From: Arbacia lixula | Lineage: Eukaryota; Echinodermata; Echinoidea; Arbacioida; Arbaciidae | Direction: 5' to 3' | DNA: 64,000 nt | Assembly (NCBI GenBank): GCA_963669155.1 | Contig: OZ022578.1 | Location: forward strand, 6,019,999 to 6,083,998 | Shown here: piece by piece, positions 50,638 through 62,896 of the stretch | Numbering within the stretch: position 1 is the first letter of the stretch | Layout: every line of letters starts with the position of its first letter | Translations under genes and position numbers: made by a program | Notes under the pieces: generated by a model | The model's input: the letters and a program-made list of their open reading frames with translations, nothing else | What the model was told of the DNA's origin: nothing | The model's database searches: none

Positions 50638-50673
50638 TTGACTGAAGAAGGCCTAACAGCCGAAAGCTCTTAA
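50638..50673 (+). ncRNA. Second hammerhead-like motif
   Basis: The core is CTGAAGA (50642-50648), followed by a GGC-CTAACA-GCC stem II hairpin, GAAA (50662-50665), GC, then UC. Stem I can form between ttga (50638-50641) and ttaa (50670-50673) with one G-U pair. The architecture, including a one-pair stem III without a loop, is the same as at 59854-59897, although the sequences differ. That pattern supports a Penelope-like element remnant. The downstream 'ggtccagctacgctccagct' gives no further clue. Confidence 0.4.
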
Positions 50674-50735
50674 ATAAACTTGGAAGGTCCAGCTACGCTC
50701 CAGCTCCTAGACCCGCTTTTCTCATTCATGTCATT

Positions 50736-50742
<7 letters not shown>

Positions 50743-50816
<74 letters not shown>
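50743..50816. repeat. (AT)n-(AG)n microsatellite
   Basis: About 36 bp AT then 38 bp AG, lying about 70 bp after the hammerhead-like motif at 50638. Confidence 0.95.
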
Positions 50817-50817
<1 letters not shown>

Positions 50818-52220
50818 AAAATAAGCTCAGAGGGAAGAAAAAAATACTGTTTCGTGACGTCAGATTGAAAAAAAAAGAATATTTTGTGACGTCATGTCGC
50901 CTCTTTCCCTCTGTCTCGATGTCGATATATCTCTGGTAAATGCGCGACCCGCAATATATAGGCGATATATTATTTTCAGCTGCTTTTTATGTTTTCAGCC
51001 GTCACGGGGAAGTCCCTTGGGGTTGCGGCAGAGGCTCAACTTGATTTTTTGTTGATTTGCTCACGAAAATAAATAAAATTACTCTTGCGTGAACGTGTAG
51101 GCGCCATTTTTTGCACTTTTCAAGACCCCTTTTCTCTTGGTCGTATTTTCACTTTCCTTGGGGCTACATACTTCTAATAGATAATTCGAGATAGTTGAAG
51201 ATTTGTCTTTTTCTTTAACATCTTCATATTAAAATTCACAATTTAGCAATTTTTCAAAACGTTTGAAATTATCAAACAGTTTCTAATTTCATTTCTTTGT
51301 GTTGGCTGAGGTTGAAATGTTGGCATGTTGATGATATTTGTGAAGATCTCTGTCTCCTGTCATGTAAAACCAAGTGCGTCAATTAATGTCATCCTTCAAA
51401 TCACAATTGCACTTCTACCTTAGCTTCTTACTAATTTTCTTTTACCATTTCTCACCCTTCTTTCCTTTCCCTATACATAGATGTACAAATGGAACAGATA
51501 ATGTACGTGTATTTGTCGCAAGTTCGTATTACGTTTAATGCTTATTCTTTAATACAACTTTTTTTGATAAACCAGTGGTATCGTAAGTGATTTTAATCAT
51601 GTCTACCTCAATGTTTTTTTTTTTTATTTCGTATGTACATCTCTACATTGAATGGCCCGATTTCAAGAATAAACTAAATTACGATGTAGCACATATCTGC
51701 GGCTAATTGAGGTTTGTTTGTATTAAATGTCTTGTAACACTTCACTACCAGTCGTACTGACTACGTCGTCTTATTCACGTCACGTTTCACGTTGTGAGGA
51801 CTCTCAAAGAAACACACCATTTAATTTACGAAGTGTCGGGTACCGTGGACTTCACTGTTTGTTGATAGTGGCGTGTAGAATGTAAATCACCAGCATTCAG
51901 AGCTTTTGCACGTGTGCATGCCTCTACTTTGCCGACATCTTCCCAACTCGGACAAACTGCGTAAACAGGAACCAAATACACATTGCTTCAAATATATTCT
52001 CAGCATGAGAAGAGAGATTACACTGAACATGTAATGTTGGAATGTGCTCTCCTGTCTGGTAGATAAACATAAATAGAAATATAGGCCCATCGTGATTAGA
52101 TATGAAAGTTCAAACATGTGTTCGAAAAGAAGTGGCAGTTTTTAAATCACAAGGTTGCAGTATGATTTAGAAAGCCGACATTCCACCCCAAATTGTATCA
52201 CATCCGTATGCGGCGTGTGA

Positions 52221-52246
52221 CGCACTCGTCCTGCGGTACGAGTGCG
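52221..52246. repeat. GC-rich hairpin, 9-bp stem
   Basis: cgcactcgt and acgagtgcg pair exactly around an 8-base loop in otherwise AT-rich DNA. Confidence 0.7.
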
Positions 52247-53387
52247 ATGCTATATACGGCGTGCATGCAGATTTCTTTATGAGATTTATGATAATATGCA
52301 ACCAAAACAAAACAAACCAAAACAATACAAAACAAAAACGCCAAGGCGCCGGTTGTATCTTAGTAGGGTCTTTGACATGTTATTCGTCATTGGGCAGGTC
52401 GGTGAACAATGATTGGTGTAAAACCTATACACACAGTAAACGAATGCATCCGACAAGTAATGTTCTTGTAGTGTTCAAAACTTATTGTTTTAAGTTCTAT
52501 GTTTTTGTCTTGTTTACATTCCCGTTCAAACCCTGTGATTCAGCCAAGCTTCTGGCATTCAAAATCTGTCCTTTGAAAACTACTCATGTCATGCATTACG
52601 CTTACCTTATTTGTTTTTTTTCCTACGTGTATTTCGATCAATTTCAACAGGAAGTCCTCACCGCTGTCCCCAACGTTCTACGGTTTTTTTCGGGGGTTCT
52701 AGAAAGCTTTTATTATATGCAGGCTCTTCTCATAATTACAAAATACGCAGTGAATTTTAACTGCACAAAACTTTCTTTCTGCAAAGACTTTCGTCTTTCT
52801 TATTTGGAATGAGAAAACTCTCACAGATTACACATTGTATCGTGGCATGAATCTAGGAATATTGCTTTTCATTACGGCTGTATGATTCTAGCTTTCTGCC
52901 AATTAGTATCGGGACGAGTCAAGAGCGAACATTTCTCACTCATTCTAAGAGTAGTCACTCCATGACATGAAATCCAGAAAGAAATGACAATCGCCTCACG
53001 TTCCTAGTGCTGAGATGAAAACGAGAAATATGAGGTTCGGAATGAGTCCAAATATTTAGACGTGGTAATATAAACACGCCTCAATAAAGTTCCATTAATT
53101 AAAATGTCCTAAATAAAAAAATCGTCTGGTAGGCTTGTCCCTCAAACATCGTTGAATCTCTTTTCGGTACGAAGAGGATCACAAATCGTTGCGTGCGTCG
53201 CATTTTTTCATATATGTCAGAAACACCGCGGCAGAAAGAATAAACAGCGGGAGTGATATAATATTTGCATCATCATTATTATTTGGTAGAGGTTCCTTAT
53301 GAACCATCTCAGTAAGAAGAAAGGGTAGGTGGCTTCTTTAAAAGAAACAACGGAGCAATGGGCATGACGAAAATGATATTGTATGAA

Positions 53388-53430
53388 AGAGAGAGGGCGA
53401 GAGAGAGAAAGAGAGAAAGAGAGAGAGAGT
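53388..53430. repeat. (GA)n microsatellite
   Basis: Short interrupted GA repeat. Confidence 0.9.
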
Positions 53431-53827
53431 AGATTTATTGTCGGGAGGAATCACTTCGAAATATGTTATATTTATTACAATTACCTCCTGAAAGGTATTC
53501 AAATTATTCAACGTCCAATCCGTGGCCCTGGTTATGGTAGCTTAAATCGTTCCGTAGCTAGAGCATGTACTTTTGAAAAACAAAAAGGAAAAAGTAAAAC
53601 CTTGGATTAAGCTGATTTTGTTTGTAATAATCCATGGAATAGGAAATTGGATTTTCATTTTTTGACAAATAAACCATTTTCGTTATGTTTTCAAATTGTA
53701 TTCCCGGCGCTCAAATAATACGCTATTAATGGAAATAGCCCCAAAGCTTGTCCGAGGTTGTCCGAGTAGCAACAACTAATCGATTCAATGTGCGTTCCAC
53801 CAATTGAAACTGAATCACGAAATATAA

Positions 53828-54416
53828 ACAAAACAAAAAAGTAAGTCCCCCCCCCCCTAAGCAAAATAGCATAATTTTTTATCGAAGAATTTTTGGGCAT
53901 AATAATTTGGCAGGATTGTTCCTTAACTTATTGAGGCAAAAATGTCACTTTTCAAAAATCACAAGATCAATTGTTCATGCCGTTTTAACAGTTCATTTTG
54001 GCATTTCTCGTGCGATTTTTAAAGGGTTTTCACTCAACCATGACACGAAAATTACTTCTTATGTTTACATAACAGGTCATGTTACATCTTTGTCAAAATG
54101 TCCAGAGTTTTATTTTTCACCAAAATAAAGGGGTTTTAAAAGCTCCAAACTCAAGAGGGATGAGTATTTGTTAAACGATGCCCCTCAACCAGAATAATGG
54201 GTTAAGTGTCGGGATAGGTGTTGGTGCATCGAGAGATGTACGACAAACATTGAAAGGACACAAATTATGCACCAGCACTGGAATTCATCAAAAAAATCAT
54301 ATGACAGAATAAAAAAAGAGAATCGTGCCGAATCATTTTGCCCAAAACTCCTCCAATAAAAAGTTATGCTATTTTGTTTAGGGTGGGGGGGGGGGGGACT
54401 TACTTTTTTTGTTGTG
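53828..54416. mobile_element. TIR element with C-tract-containing ~90-bp arms
   Basis: The left arm (about 53828-53915) matches the reverse complement of the right arm (about 54326-54416). Both read, inward from the end: an A-rich start (acaaaaaa), gtaagt, a long C run, a short taag or cctaaa spacer, then caaaatagcataa, a TTTTTAT block, tttgggca and a ggca block. Similarity is high over about 90 bp and fades inward. The ~410-bp centre has no recognisable protein. The C/G runs (53847-53857 and 54384-54397) are part of the arms rather than independent homopolymers. The structure fits a non-autonomous DNA transposon. No clear target duplication was found, so the exact termini are uncertain. Confidence 0.75.
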
Positions 54417-57400
54417 CTTAGATGAATAACGAGATACTAAATTGCATTCCTTGACCTCATAATATTTGATTACTTTTTAAAAGTGTCAAGTGTTTTCTTT
54501 AAAACCTAGTATCAATACTCCGCATGAAGTTGCTAATAGATAAGTGAAATTGTTGTTACCCTGGTTGCAAGGTTGATGAGCTAGTGCCTACCAGCTTCTA
54601 CAGCTCTATTTTATAGTATGTTGTTGTTAGGAGTTGATTGTGTTTGATGCGTCTCGCACTTTCAGCAATTTGAAGCTATAATTGTTCAGCTTCAACTTTT
54701 TGTATAACAGTAATCATTTACCCCCCCCCCCCACGTCACGTCCTTATATTTTGATGGAAAGCAACCAATGAAAACAGACCATTTTTGTTATTGTAAATGT
54801 AGACTGATCCTTGATGAATTGCTTTCATTTTTTAGACCAGTGACCCACATCCCTTAACTCATATCAGAACGAAATTAGAGCAACGAATGAAAACAAGACG
54901 AGTTTCCATAGTCGATGAGACACTGTGCTAAATCACTCGATTCCCTCTAGAGGAGCATGGTTGGCGGGATATTACCAAACAGTGTCATCTTCTATCTATA
55001 AATTCCAAGAGGATGAAATGCGTGGTCATTCCCCACGTAGCATGTTCTTCATATCCTATCGATTCATCTGACCTTTATGAGTCCTAAAAGCCCAACAGCC
55101 ATGATTTTATTCTCAAACCACAATGCAATACGCCACTTCTATTTGGATTCACATTTTTCGCATGTAAACACGATATTCCCTACCCGTGTAGCCCCAGTTT
55201 CGTTTTTTGTTTAACTGCGGAGAGGGCGATAAAACCATATCGAAGCAGAAGGTAATGGAATGAGCAATGGTGTTTTATATTTCACTTCTGTAATTGGTTC
55301 GTGACAACGGCTGCCGCATATGGCCTTGGCCTACCTCTGTTGTTTTCACAGACTCGTCTTACAGCGGAGCAGGGCACCGGTTATCATCTAATTACCAGTG
55401 GAGGGGGAAAGTGTGTTCAGTGCGGTGGGGGTTAATAACTGCTTACTCGATGAGGTCCAAACTACCTTGCAATTCATCATGCTATCAGATAGATCTTGAA
55501 TCGGGCATCAAAAGCAAATTTATTATTCAAAGTAAGTGCTGTATTTCTACGCTTTAGAGAACAAATGTTCACTTTTGACGTCATAAAAGTGAAAAATGGC
55601 ATTTCGTATCAAAAGCAATATAACAATAAGGATTATCAATAACAGAGAATTTGCTCTTAAGATATGATGCCATTTGAGTTCACGATGACTCAATTACAGC
55701 TTCGCTGAAGTTATAATTGTTTCAAAATAATGCCTCAAATGTGTCGAAGTATTTTCACACCTAGTTGTAACGGTTCAAGCATTTTTGAAAGGTGATGCGG
55801 AACAGCGGGATAATGAAGTACTTCTACTGTAGTGCAACATTAAGCCTGTTAAGCCTGATTAATTTAGTACTGCAAAGATATTGCTTTAATTTTTTAGATG
55901 CATTGTAAACATTACGCTTACAAAGTATGTGCAATCAGCTATAGCAGTATAATTCCAGTTTTCTATTTGGCTTATGCGTCAACCCGAGACAAAAATCATC
56001 AAGTGAGTCGGCTCCATCTATTATAGGTCATGCAGGTCCGGAGAGGAAATCTATGTAAAACGCTGATGTGACTCGAAGGAGAGTACAATGAATCCGCATT
56101 AATGAAACGGCTTATGGTATTCCTTGCAATATAAACGTCATTGGTGTATCGTGTAATGATGTATATGTACAAATAAGCATGCTCGCTGGCATGGCCATGA
56201 TGGATCGACCTATATCGGGTGACAAACTGTCATAATCGAATGTTTGATAGGAAAAACACTGCTCACTGCAAACATCACTTTGACATTGCGCATCTGAGCT
56301 GCTCGTAGCTGCTTTAAGTGTTTCATATCTAAGCAGAACCAGCTCTCCCCGCATGCCCCACGTTCCCTCCACCATCTCAACAAGGCAAAGTAACTCGCAA
56401 TATGTCCCAATCAGAAGAAAAAGACCAAGAAAATTCTCGTTATTCTCGTCAAGTATTTAATGCTGGTACTCAATTGCTTTGATTGAGATCGAACTAATTT
56501 TAGATGTTTGGCGTTATTTTAGTGCTATACAATACAAACCAAAAATCACACAGAAATAAGTTAGAGAATAAACAAAACGTGCGTTATACTTCTGCATTGT
56601 ACAGAATCACCGACCACCCCTCCCCAGCTTTCAAAAATATCTAATAATTTTCTGATTAATAATAATGTAGATCGTGTTCCATGTTGCTTCATTTATGGCG
56701 GAGGATAAATATTCATGCGAAAATGATGACAGATTGATGAGATCGAGCTAAGAAAAGTGCTCGCAGGTTGTTGGGGAATGAGTGTCGTCGGGAATGATTT
56801 GGTTAAAGGCTACACGTGCCTGCCAGGCAGCGAAGTATTGACTAGCTAGACTGAATGCGCGCGCATGAAGTCTTTTCTGGGCGTACGTCGACCTTATCAT
56901 ATCTTGTTTCAAGAGACCTTGTCATATCTTGTTTCAAGAATACGATGCTACCCAACACCACAGCGGAATAGATTTATCGTGCCGATGCTGTTCGGTTTGT
57001 CGAAACACGAGCTAAACTGCTTGTTAAAAACTGACTCTTCGCACGTTTAGTGGTGTAATTTCCAGTGTAAAAGAATCACCTAGTAGCGCACTAAGGTTAC
57101 AGGGCTGTCCCGAAAATGCAGTAGAAACGACTACTATTACCGTGAGGTATGTATCATGTAGATACACCTGTCACTGCGGTCTACGCCTCTTCAGCGAAGC
57201 GGCAAATAATACACCGAAAATATTAAAGGGACAAGTTCAGTCTATGTCAATTTAATTTATGTAAGAGCTTACAAATGTAAGTGTTAATCTGTGAATTAAT
57301 GAGAAAGCTATAATCATTCGAAAAAGTGCACTCACCAACCTGACAAGCTTACACTGAGGACTACCATTGTTCTTTGTTCAGCACTTGAAACGACGACGGT

Positions 57401-57829
57401 TAATAACTGCGGGTTTTTTTTCATTCTCCGCCATGATTAAAGTAACGCAAAGTTGAACACCAGTTGCGGACAGCTGATGTCAGTTTTGTGATTCGGAGAG
57501 TGGGAAAAAGACGTTTGCAGTCTCATTTTCCCTATTTTTCCCTTACTATGACGAACCATTTGAAGTATGTTCTTTGTACTGTTCTATGCTGTATAAACCG
57601 ACACAATTGTCCGTACGTTATGCTACAGTGTGCATGCATTGTACCAACATAGATACTGCACTGTTAAGTTTTGAAAATGCTACCTTTCCTCAATAAATTA
57701 AATACTCAGCTTAGTCCGATTGATTGGAGCTAATCAATGTCCATCAACATAAGCTTGATCATAGACCTTTCCAGATACATAGTGAAATCTAGTACAAACT
57801 TGGAAATGGTGATCAAAATAATGATAAAT
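54417..57829. other. No gene recognised
   Basis: Unique-looking DNA with a C run near 54721-54732 and the 25-bp duplication at 56891. No family was recognised. Confidence 0.5.
56891..56940. repeat. Tandem duplication of a 25-bp unit
   Basis: Two adjacent copies share tcatatcttgtttcaaga within a 25-bp period starting 'acctt'. They differ at two positions. It looks like a recent local duplication; no function is apparent. Confidence 0.8.
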
Positions 57830-59545
57830 AGACAAATAATTAACATTGATATTAAAAAAACCACTAATATGGACACAGATTATACCAGACCACCTGTTAC
57901 ATCTGATGAGGTAGATAAGCCCGTAAAGAAATGAAGAGAGGAGAAGCACCAGGCAATGATGACATACTTGTGAATGTTCTCAAAGATAGAGGAGATATCG
58001 TCTTTATAGTTCAGCTGGTCAGGTTACCGGTATTCATACTCTGTATTGAAAGAAACCGCACACCAGACACCTGGAATAATGTACTCACAATCCTTCTGCA
58101 CAAAAAAGGAGATATTAAGGATGTGAAAAACTACAGACTAATTAGCTTACTCTCAAAATCCTATAAGTTATTCACCAAAGTCCTCACGAATCAAGTCACA
58201 CAAATTCTAGACTTCAACCAACCAAGAGTACAAGCTGGTTTCAGAATTGGATTCTCCACAATTGATCATCTCCACACACTCAACCAGTAGATTGCGAAAC
58301 CTTGTGAATACATATACAGCCCCTGTGTGTTACTTTTGTGGATCGTGCACAAGCTGAAGACAGCAATGAAAGGCAGACAGTGATAACAGGTCTTCAACAA
58401 TAGGGTATCCACTACAAACACATCCAACTCATAGAGATGATGTATAGTAAGGCAACTGCGATCATCCACCTGCTTAAAGATAGTGATGAATTTCCCATCA
58501 ATAGAGGAGTTGGACAGGGGGACACTATATTTCCTAAACTCTTCAACACTGTACTTGAGACAATCTTCCTAAAATCACTTGGGACAGTACGGGATTAAAC
58601 ATAGATGGTGAAAGAATAAACCACCTACGATTTGCTGATGACATCATTCTTTAAATTGCTGAAAAAAGCCACAAGCTAGAGGAAATGCTCAACGAACTTA
58701 GCACTGATAGCAACAAAGTCGGCCTGAAGAAAAACATGAAAAAGATCAGGTAATGTTCAATCTGGGATTTGTCATGGAACGATATGAAGCAACTTTCTTT
58801 ATTTGGACCCATGCTCCACGTCGCTGAAAAGTTATATATTCTCAACAAATTTCAATTTGTTCTCAACAAGTGCTGTTTATGTGTTTGGCCAATGACGAAC
58901 ATGGTTGTGTGGCAGGTTTCCCAGAGAGAACAGAGAAAAGTCGCGTTTCCCTTGTCCCCTTCTTTTAATGACATCAATACTTCCATGAAAGTAACAGGTA
59001 TCAAACACAAATAAACAAGTTTTTCAAATAAAATATGTCCGCTGCACGCAAACGCACACAAACACCGTTAATGATAATGCACAGCTGAATATTTCATTTT
59101 GAGAATGGTTGCATCCCACCAATGCACAAGATGTCGGAAATAAGAATGGATCACAAAGTATTGCATGAGGTCAAACGAAGGTCCAGAGCTTGGGAACCTA
59201 AATGATATCTTGAGAAGTAAATATGCCTATGTGCCTCGAGAGAAAAGTTTTCAATTAATGTGTACTACCAGCAATTACATATGGTGGACTCTCACAAAGT
59301 AAAAGGAGCAGAAACTGAAACTGAAACGCACTATACTAGGAATAACCAATCAACATAGGAAGACACTCTGATGGGTCAGAAACCAGACTAAAATAGAAAA
59401 CATAATACAATCTATTCAAAGAAAGAAATGGAAGTTGGCTGGCCACCTTGCAAGAACATATTATAATAGGTGGACCGAGCGTATTACAGAATCATGGAGA
59501 CCACGGTTGGGTTCAAGACACAGGGGCAGGCAGAAGCTAAGCTAA
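57830..59545 (+). mobile_element. Degenerate RTE-like LINE, reverse transcriptase and C-terminal part
   Basis: This is a relic of a non-LTR retrotransposon ORF2. Reading the plus strand with frame changes gives, in order: a TSDEVDKPVKK / MKRGEAPGNDDI stretch with a frameshift near 57930; a long open stretch to 58290 containing KKGDIKDVKNYRLISLLSKS and QAGFRIGFSTIDHLHTLNQ; a GVGQGDTIFPKLFN stretch near 58507; the catalytic RFADDII box with FADD at 58631-58642; and KVGLKKNMKK near 58720. After a gap it resumes with VLHEVKRRSRAW (about 59159) and ends with WKLAGHLAR...NRWTERITESWRPR...RGRQK (59420-59542). These blocks and their order match RTE-type ORF2 as I know the family. The endonuclease part is missing, as expected for 5' truncation. 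Several stops and frameshifts show it is dead. The stretch between about 58755 and 59130 is longer than the family normally has there and may hold a small insertion. Clade assignment is from memory of motifs. Confidence 0.9.
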
Positions 59546-59853
59546 GCACATTATATATTTCGTATTAGTACCGTCATGACGGTGCGGACGTTAATTGGTA
59601 ATTGTATTCGCGTTGCAAAAGGCACGCAAGCATTGTGACGTCATGTAAAGCAGCTCGCCTGACACTGTTGTTTGCAATTATTTACAGTGCATCCGTACAT
59701 AGATAATCTGAAGTTCACGGGTTTTTCAACATTGGTCGCGCAAACTCCTATTTGAAGTCCAGCATAAGTTGGTGGCCATTTATGAGCACTTTTCAGTTAG
59801 TGCGCTGCACTGACCATAGGGTATTTAAACCCCTGCTTACTACAATTTTGTAT

Positions 59854-59897
59854 CACACCTGACGAAGTGTTGCAGCGGCATACGAAACGTCGTGATC
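59854..59897 (+). ncRNA. Hammerhead-ribozyme-like motif (Penelope-like element signature)
   Basis: The core reads CTGACGA (59859-59865), an 18-base stem II region, then GAAA (59884-59887) and CGTC. This fits the hammerhead consensus CUGANGA...GAAA...UH, with U and C supplied by GUC. Stem II can form GTGT/ATAC (with one G-U). The bases before the core (cac) pair with GTG after the GUC, giving a short stem I, and a shifted ATCAC/GTGAT pairing is also possible. Stem III would be a single C-G without a loop, so a monomer would be weak. Such minimal hammerheads are known from Penelope-like retroelement terminal repeats. No PLE protein is visible here. Activity is inferred, not shown. Confidence 0.45.
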
Positions 59898-61867
59898 TTT
59901 TTCGATACCGTTTACCTTACATTGCGAGACAAACGATTATCAGTAGCCATATTTGTGTTCATAAGGGTATTTTTGACCGATATTTATGCTGACAGGTAAC
60001 AGGATTATCGATATGAGACGGATAGATATTATGTTTATTAAACATCATGGACTTGTTCATGTTGGGGGTTATTATTTTAGGAGCTGTTAATTTATTGTTT
60101 AGGCCTAGTTATGTAGGATTTCTTTTAGTGCTATTTTTTTGCCTTAATATCTGTATTAAAAAAAAATCGAATTGTAAATATTACTAAAGCAAACTAAATT
60201 TGTGTGTAGGACTACTCGTTGAACATTTCGGTAGAGTCTGAACTACAATTGAAATACGAAATATCAGCATGACATTACCGTGGCGCCAAAAAAAAAAAAA
60301 AAACATCTGGAAATGTTCTGCAAGTATTCACAAAAACAGAATCCCTCCATTGATTAGGGAAGACGAAATCACGGGTGGTTTCCTTGGTTTGAGCTACTGA
60401 GCTACTGATGAGCATTGCGTGTAAAACACATTTGTTTTCGAGCCTCGGTCTAGAGCCAAGAAAAAAAATGGCTGTTATGATGTAATGATTTAATGAATAG
60501 CCCATGGCGTTGGCAACCCCTCCACCACTGCCCCCACCTATATCCACCCTCCCACCCCGCCCAATTTCTTCGTAAAATTCAATTCTGACGGACTCGCACA
60601 ATTGAATTTGTCGTGACTTACCCACATAAGAGGGAGTTGGCCGCCGAGGGAATTGGACGCCGAGCGGGAAGGGACCGTTTTGTATCAACCATTGCTGCAA
60701 GGCTTGAAGCTAGTTTATACGTAGGAGATGGAGAAAGGGAGATGTAAAACATATAGGCTATGAAGAAGAGCTAGGTAGAAATTCATCGCGAATAAGGAAA
60801 AGACGACAACAAAAAGACAAAGAGGACTTAACCGGCAAAATGGTAAACGTGTGTTAAAGTCTCTGCTTTCTTTGCATCGTACATAATATAAGTAAACGTG
60901 TTCTTATGATAATATTTTTTTTTAATACAAAGTAATAATATCATGTAATGATTTTCAAGCTTTTGTAATAAGCGTTTAAAGTGTACAACATATGTAGTCT
61001 GTATTACAAGGTTATTTATGTTCTCCGTAGTAAAATGGATTTCATTTATCCTGTAGGAGATGATCTTGTAGCTTTTGTATCGTTTTATAAATCTAATATG
61101 CAATGTCAGTGTTTTATATTTCCTTGGATACTAGGGGGCGCTAGAGCATCCCCATATCTAGCTCTAATTGTGAATTGGCGGTCATGTTGAATGCACTAAC
61201 TTAATTAGTTTTCCCATGAAGAGAGGGGGGATATGTATTTTGTTTATTATGATAATTACAACCACCTTTTTCTCTTTATGGAATCGCAAAGAAGGAGGGA
61301 GGGAGGGAGGGAGGGAGGGGGGATTTATCCACTACCCCCCCCCCCCCTTTCTAGATCCGCCACCGTAGTTCTTTGTCTGTAGTCGACGGTGTGATAACCC
61401 TTGCAAGCAGGGAGATGTTAGCTGTTATTATCTCTTTACCAATGAAGTACGACATTTGTGGATTTTATCACTACTCTGACGAATTGCCAAACACCTCTAA
61501 CCTCATAACACAATAAGGTTGTAGCTTGGGTTTAATATCATTTTGTCCCATTAATTTTCTATTGAAATTCTTGACTGATCAATGATCTACGAAAAGATTT
61601 AATGATGACATGTACAATAATGATGTCTGCTGGATTTTGTTAATCCAAAATTGAAAAAAAGAACGAACTCTAACTTTTTTTCTTCTATTAACATATTTCT
61701 CTTTTTACATAAATTAAAAAAAAAAATGTTTTCTTTTGTATTGTATATTGTGTGAGTTCTAAGAAATTCAAGGCATAATAAATGCTATTGCAGTGGATTT
61801 TAAAATAGTAAATCAAAACAGTTTTAACTCTTAGAGTGGAATATCGATTACGCAATCAAACATGCAC
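59898..61867. other. No gene recognised
   Basis: AT-rich DNA following the hammerhead-like motif. The 141-codon minus-strand frame at 60275-60700 is unassigned and starts beside a poly-A run. Confidence 0.5.
61294..61348. repeat. (GGGA)n with nearby poly-C tract
   Basis: About six GGAG units, then a short spacer and a run of 13 C. The G and C runs are close enough to pair or to form alternative structures. Confidence 0.9.
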
Positions 61868-62332
61868 ATTAAACTCATACTCCACACTGCCCTGTGACAT
61901 GTATGGGAATAGTGTGTATTACCAGTGCTAAAATGCCTCAATGGTGCATAAAGAGTTAACTCCTTCTCTGTCAGACTCCACACTGCCCTATGGGAATGGT
62001 GTGTATTACCAGTGCAAAGATGCCTCAATGGTGTATAGAGAGTTAACTCCTTCTCTGTCAGACTCCACACTGCCCTATGGGAATGGTGTGTATTACCAGT
62101 GCAAAGATGCCTCAATGGTGCATAAAGAGTTAACTCCTTCTCTGCCATACTCCATACTTACCTATGGGAATGTTGTGTATTACAAGTGCTAACATGCCTC
62201 AATGGTGCATACAGAGTTAACTCCTTCTCTGCCATACTCCATACTTACCTATGGGAATGTTGTGTATTACCAGTGCTAACATGCCTCAATTGCGCATAAA
62301 GAGTTAACTCCTTCTCTGTCATACTCGTCAAT
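61868..62332. repeat. 87-bp satellite, about 5.5 units
   Basis: The unit contains agagttaactccttctctg, a cagactccacactgcc-like block, ctatgggaatggtgtgtatt and accagtgcaaagatgcctca. The gttaac landmark falls at 61955, 62042, 62129, 62216 and 62303, exactly 87 bases apart. Later units differ by blocks (gccatactccatacttacc), which implies two subfamilies. The period equals 29 codons, so frames stay open on both strands (29-residue repeats, including PYGNGVYYQC on plus). No signal peptide or promoter supports translation. Confidence 0.95.
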
Positions 62333-62854
62333 TCGTCAATTCCAGCGTCATATTAACACCAAACCTATGTTAGAAATTCTGCCCTTGATATGTATACCAT
62401 ACCATATGTTATTTTTTATAAGGGACTGTCAGAGGCGTTTTGCTCTTTTAACTGAATGTACATGTATTCTAATTCAAAATTTGACAGTATGGCAGGATCT
62501 GCTAAAATGTAATCGCTCTAATTCTTTTGACGGCTGTTGATAGCTTGTAATTGTGTGGACTCTCCTTTAATCGTGTCGATGCCATGTGTGATCTCGTTCC
62601 CCAGGAATACACATAAGTTCCATAAACCCGAGGAGCTAGATGTGTGGATGTACTACGTCCGCTGATAGCATCGTGGGGGGTCGGACACAGGTTTATGATG
62701 TCCTGAACGCATGCCCTGGGGATAGACTGTGCGTATCAATAATGATCATTATTGCCTAGCAGCCTGTGATGTAAACCCGGAGAAACCCGGAGATTTTGTT
62801 TGTTGTTGTTGCTGTTGGTGGTGTTTTTGTTTGTTTGTTTGTTTGTTTGTTTGT

Positions 62855-62896
<42 letters not shown>

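Larger units (their letters stand above)
50817..53827. other. No gene recognised
   Basis: Holds the GC-rich hairpin at 52221 and a GA repeat at 53388. The 183-codon plus-strand frame at 52261-52812 is the longest in the window, but it begins in low-complexity Asn/Gln/Lys sequence and shows no domain. Confidence 0.5.

Noticed and set aside
52261..52812. Longest plus-strand open frame (183 codons)
   Set aside because: It starts in low-complexity Asn/Gln/Lys sequence, shows no domain or family resemblance, and has no splice or promoter support.
61475..61500. Third hammerhead-like start (ctgacgaattgccaaac)
   Set aside because: It lacks the GAAA core and pairing flanks.
61831..62192. Open frames on both strands with 29-residue repeats
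   Set aside because: They follow from an 87-bp satellite period that is a multiple of three. No evidence of translation.
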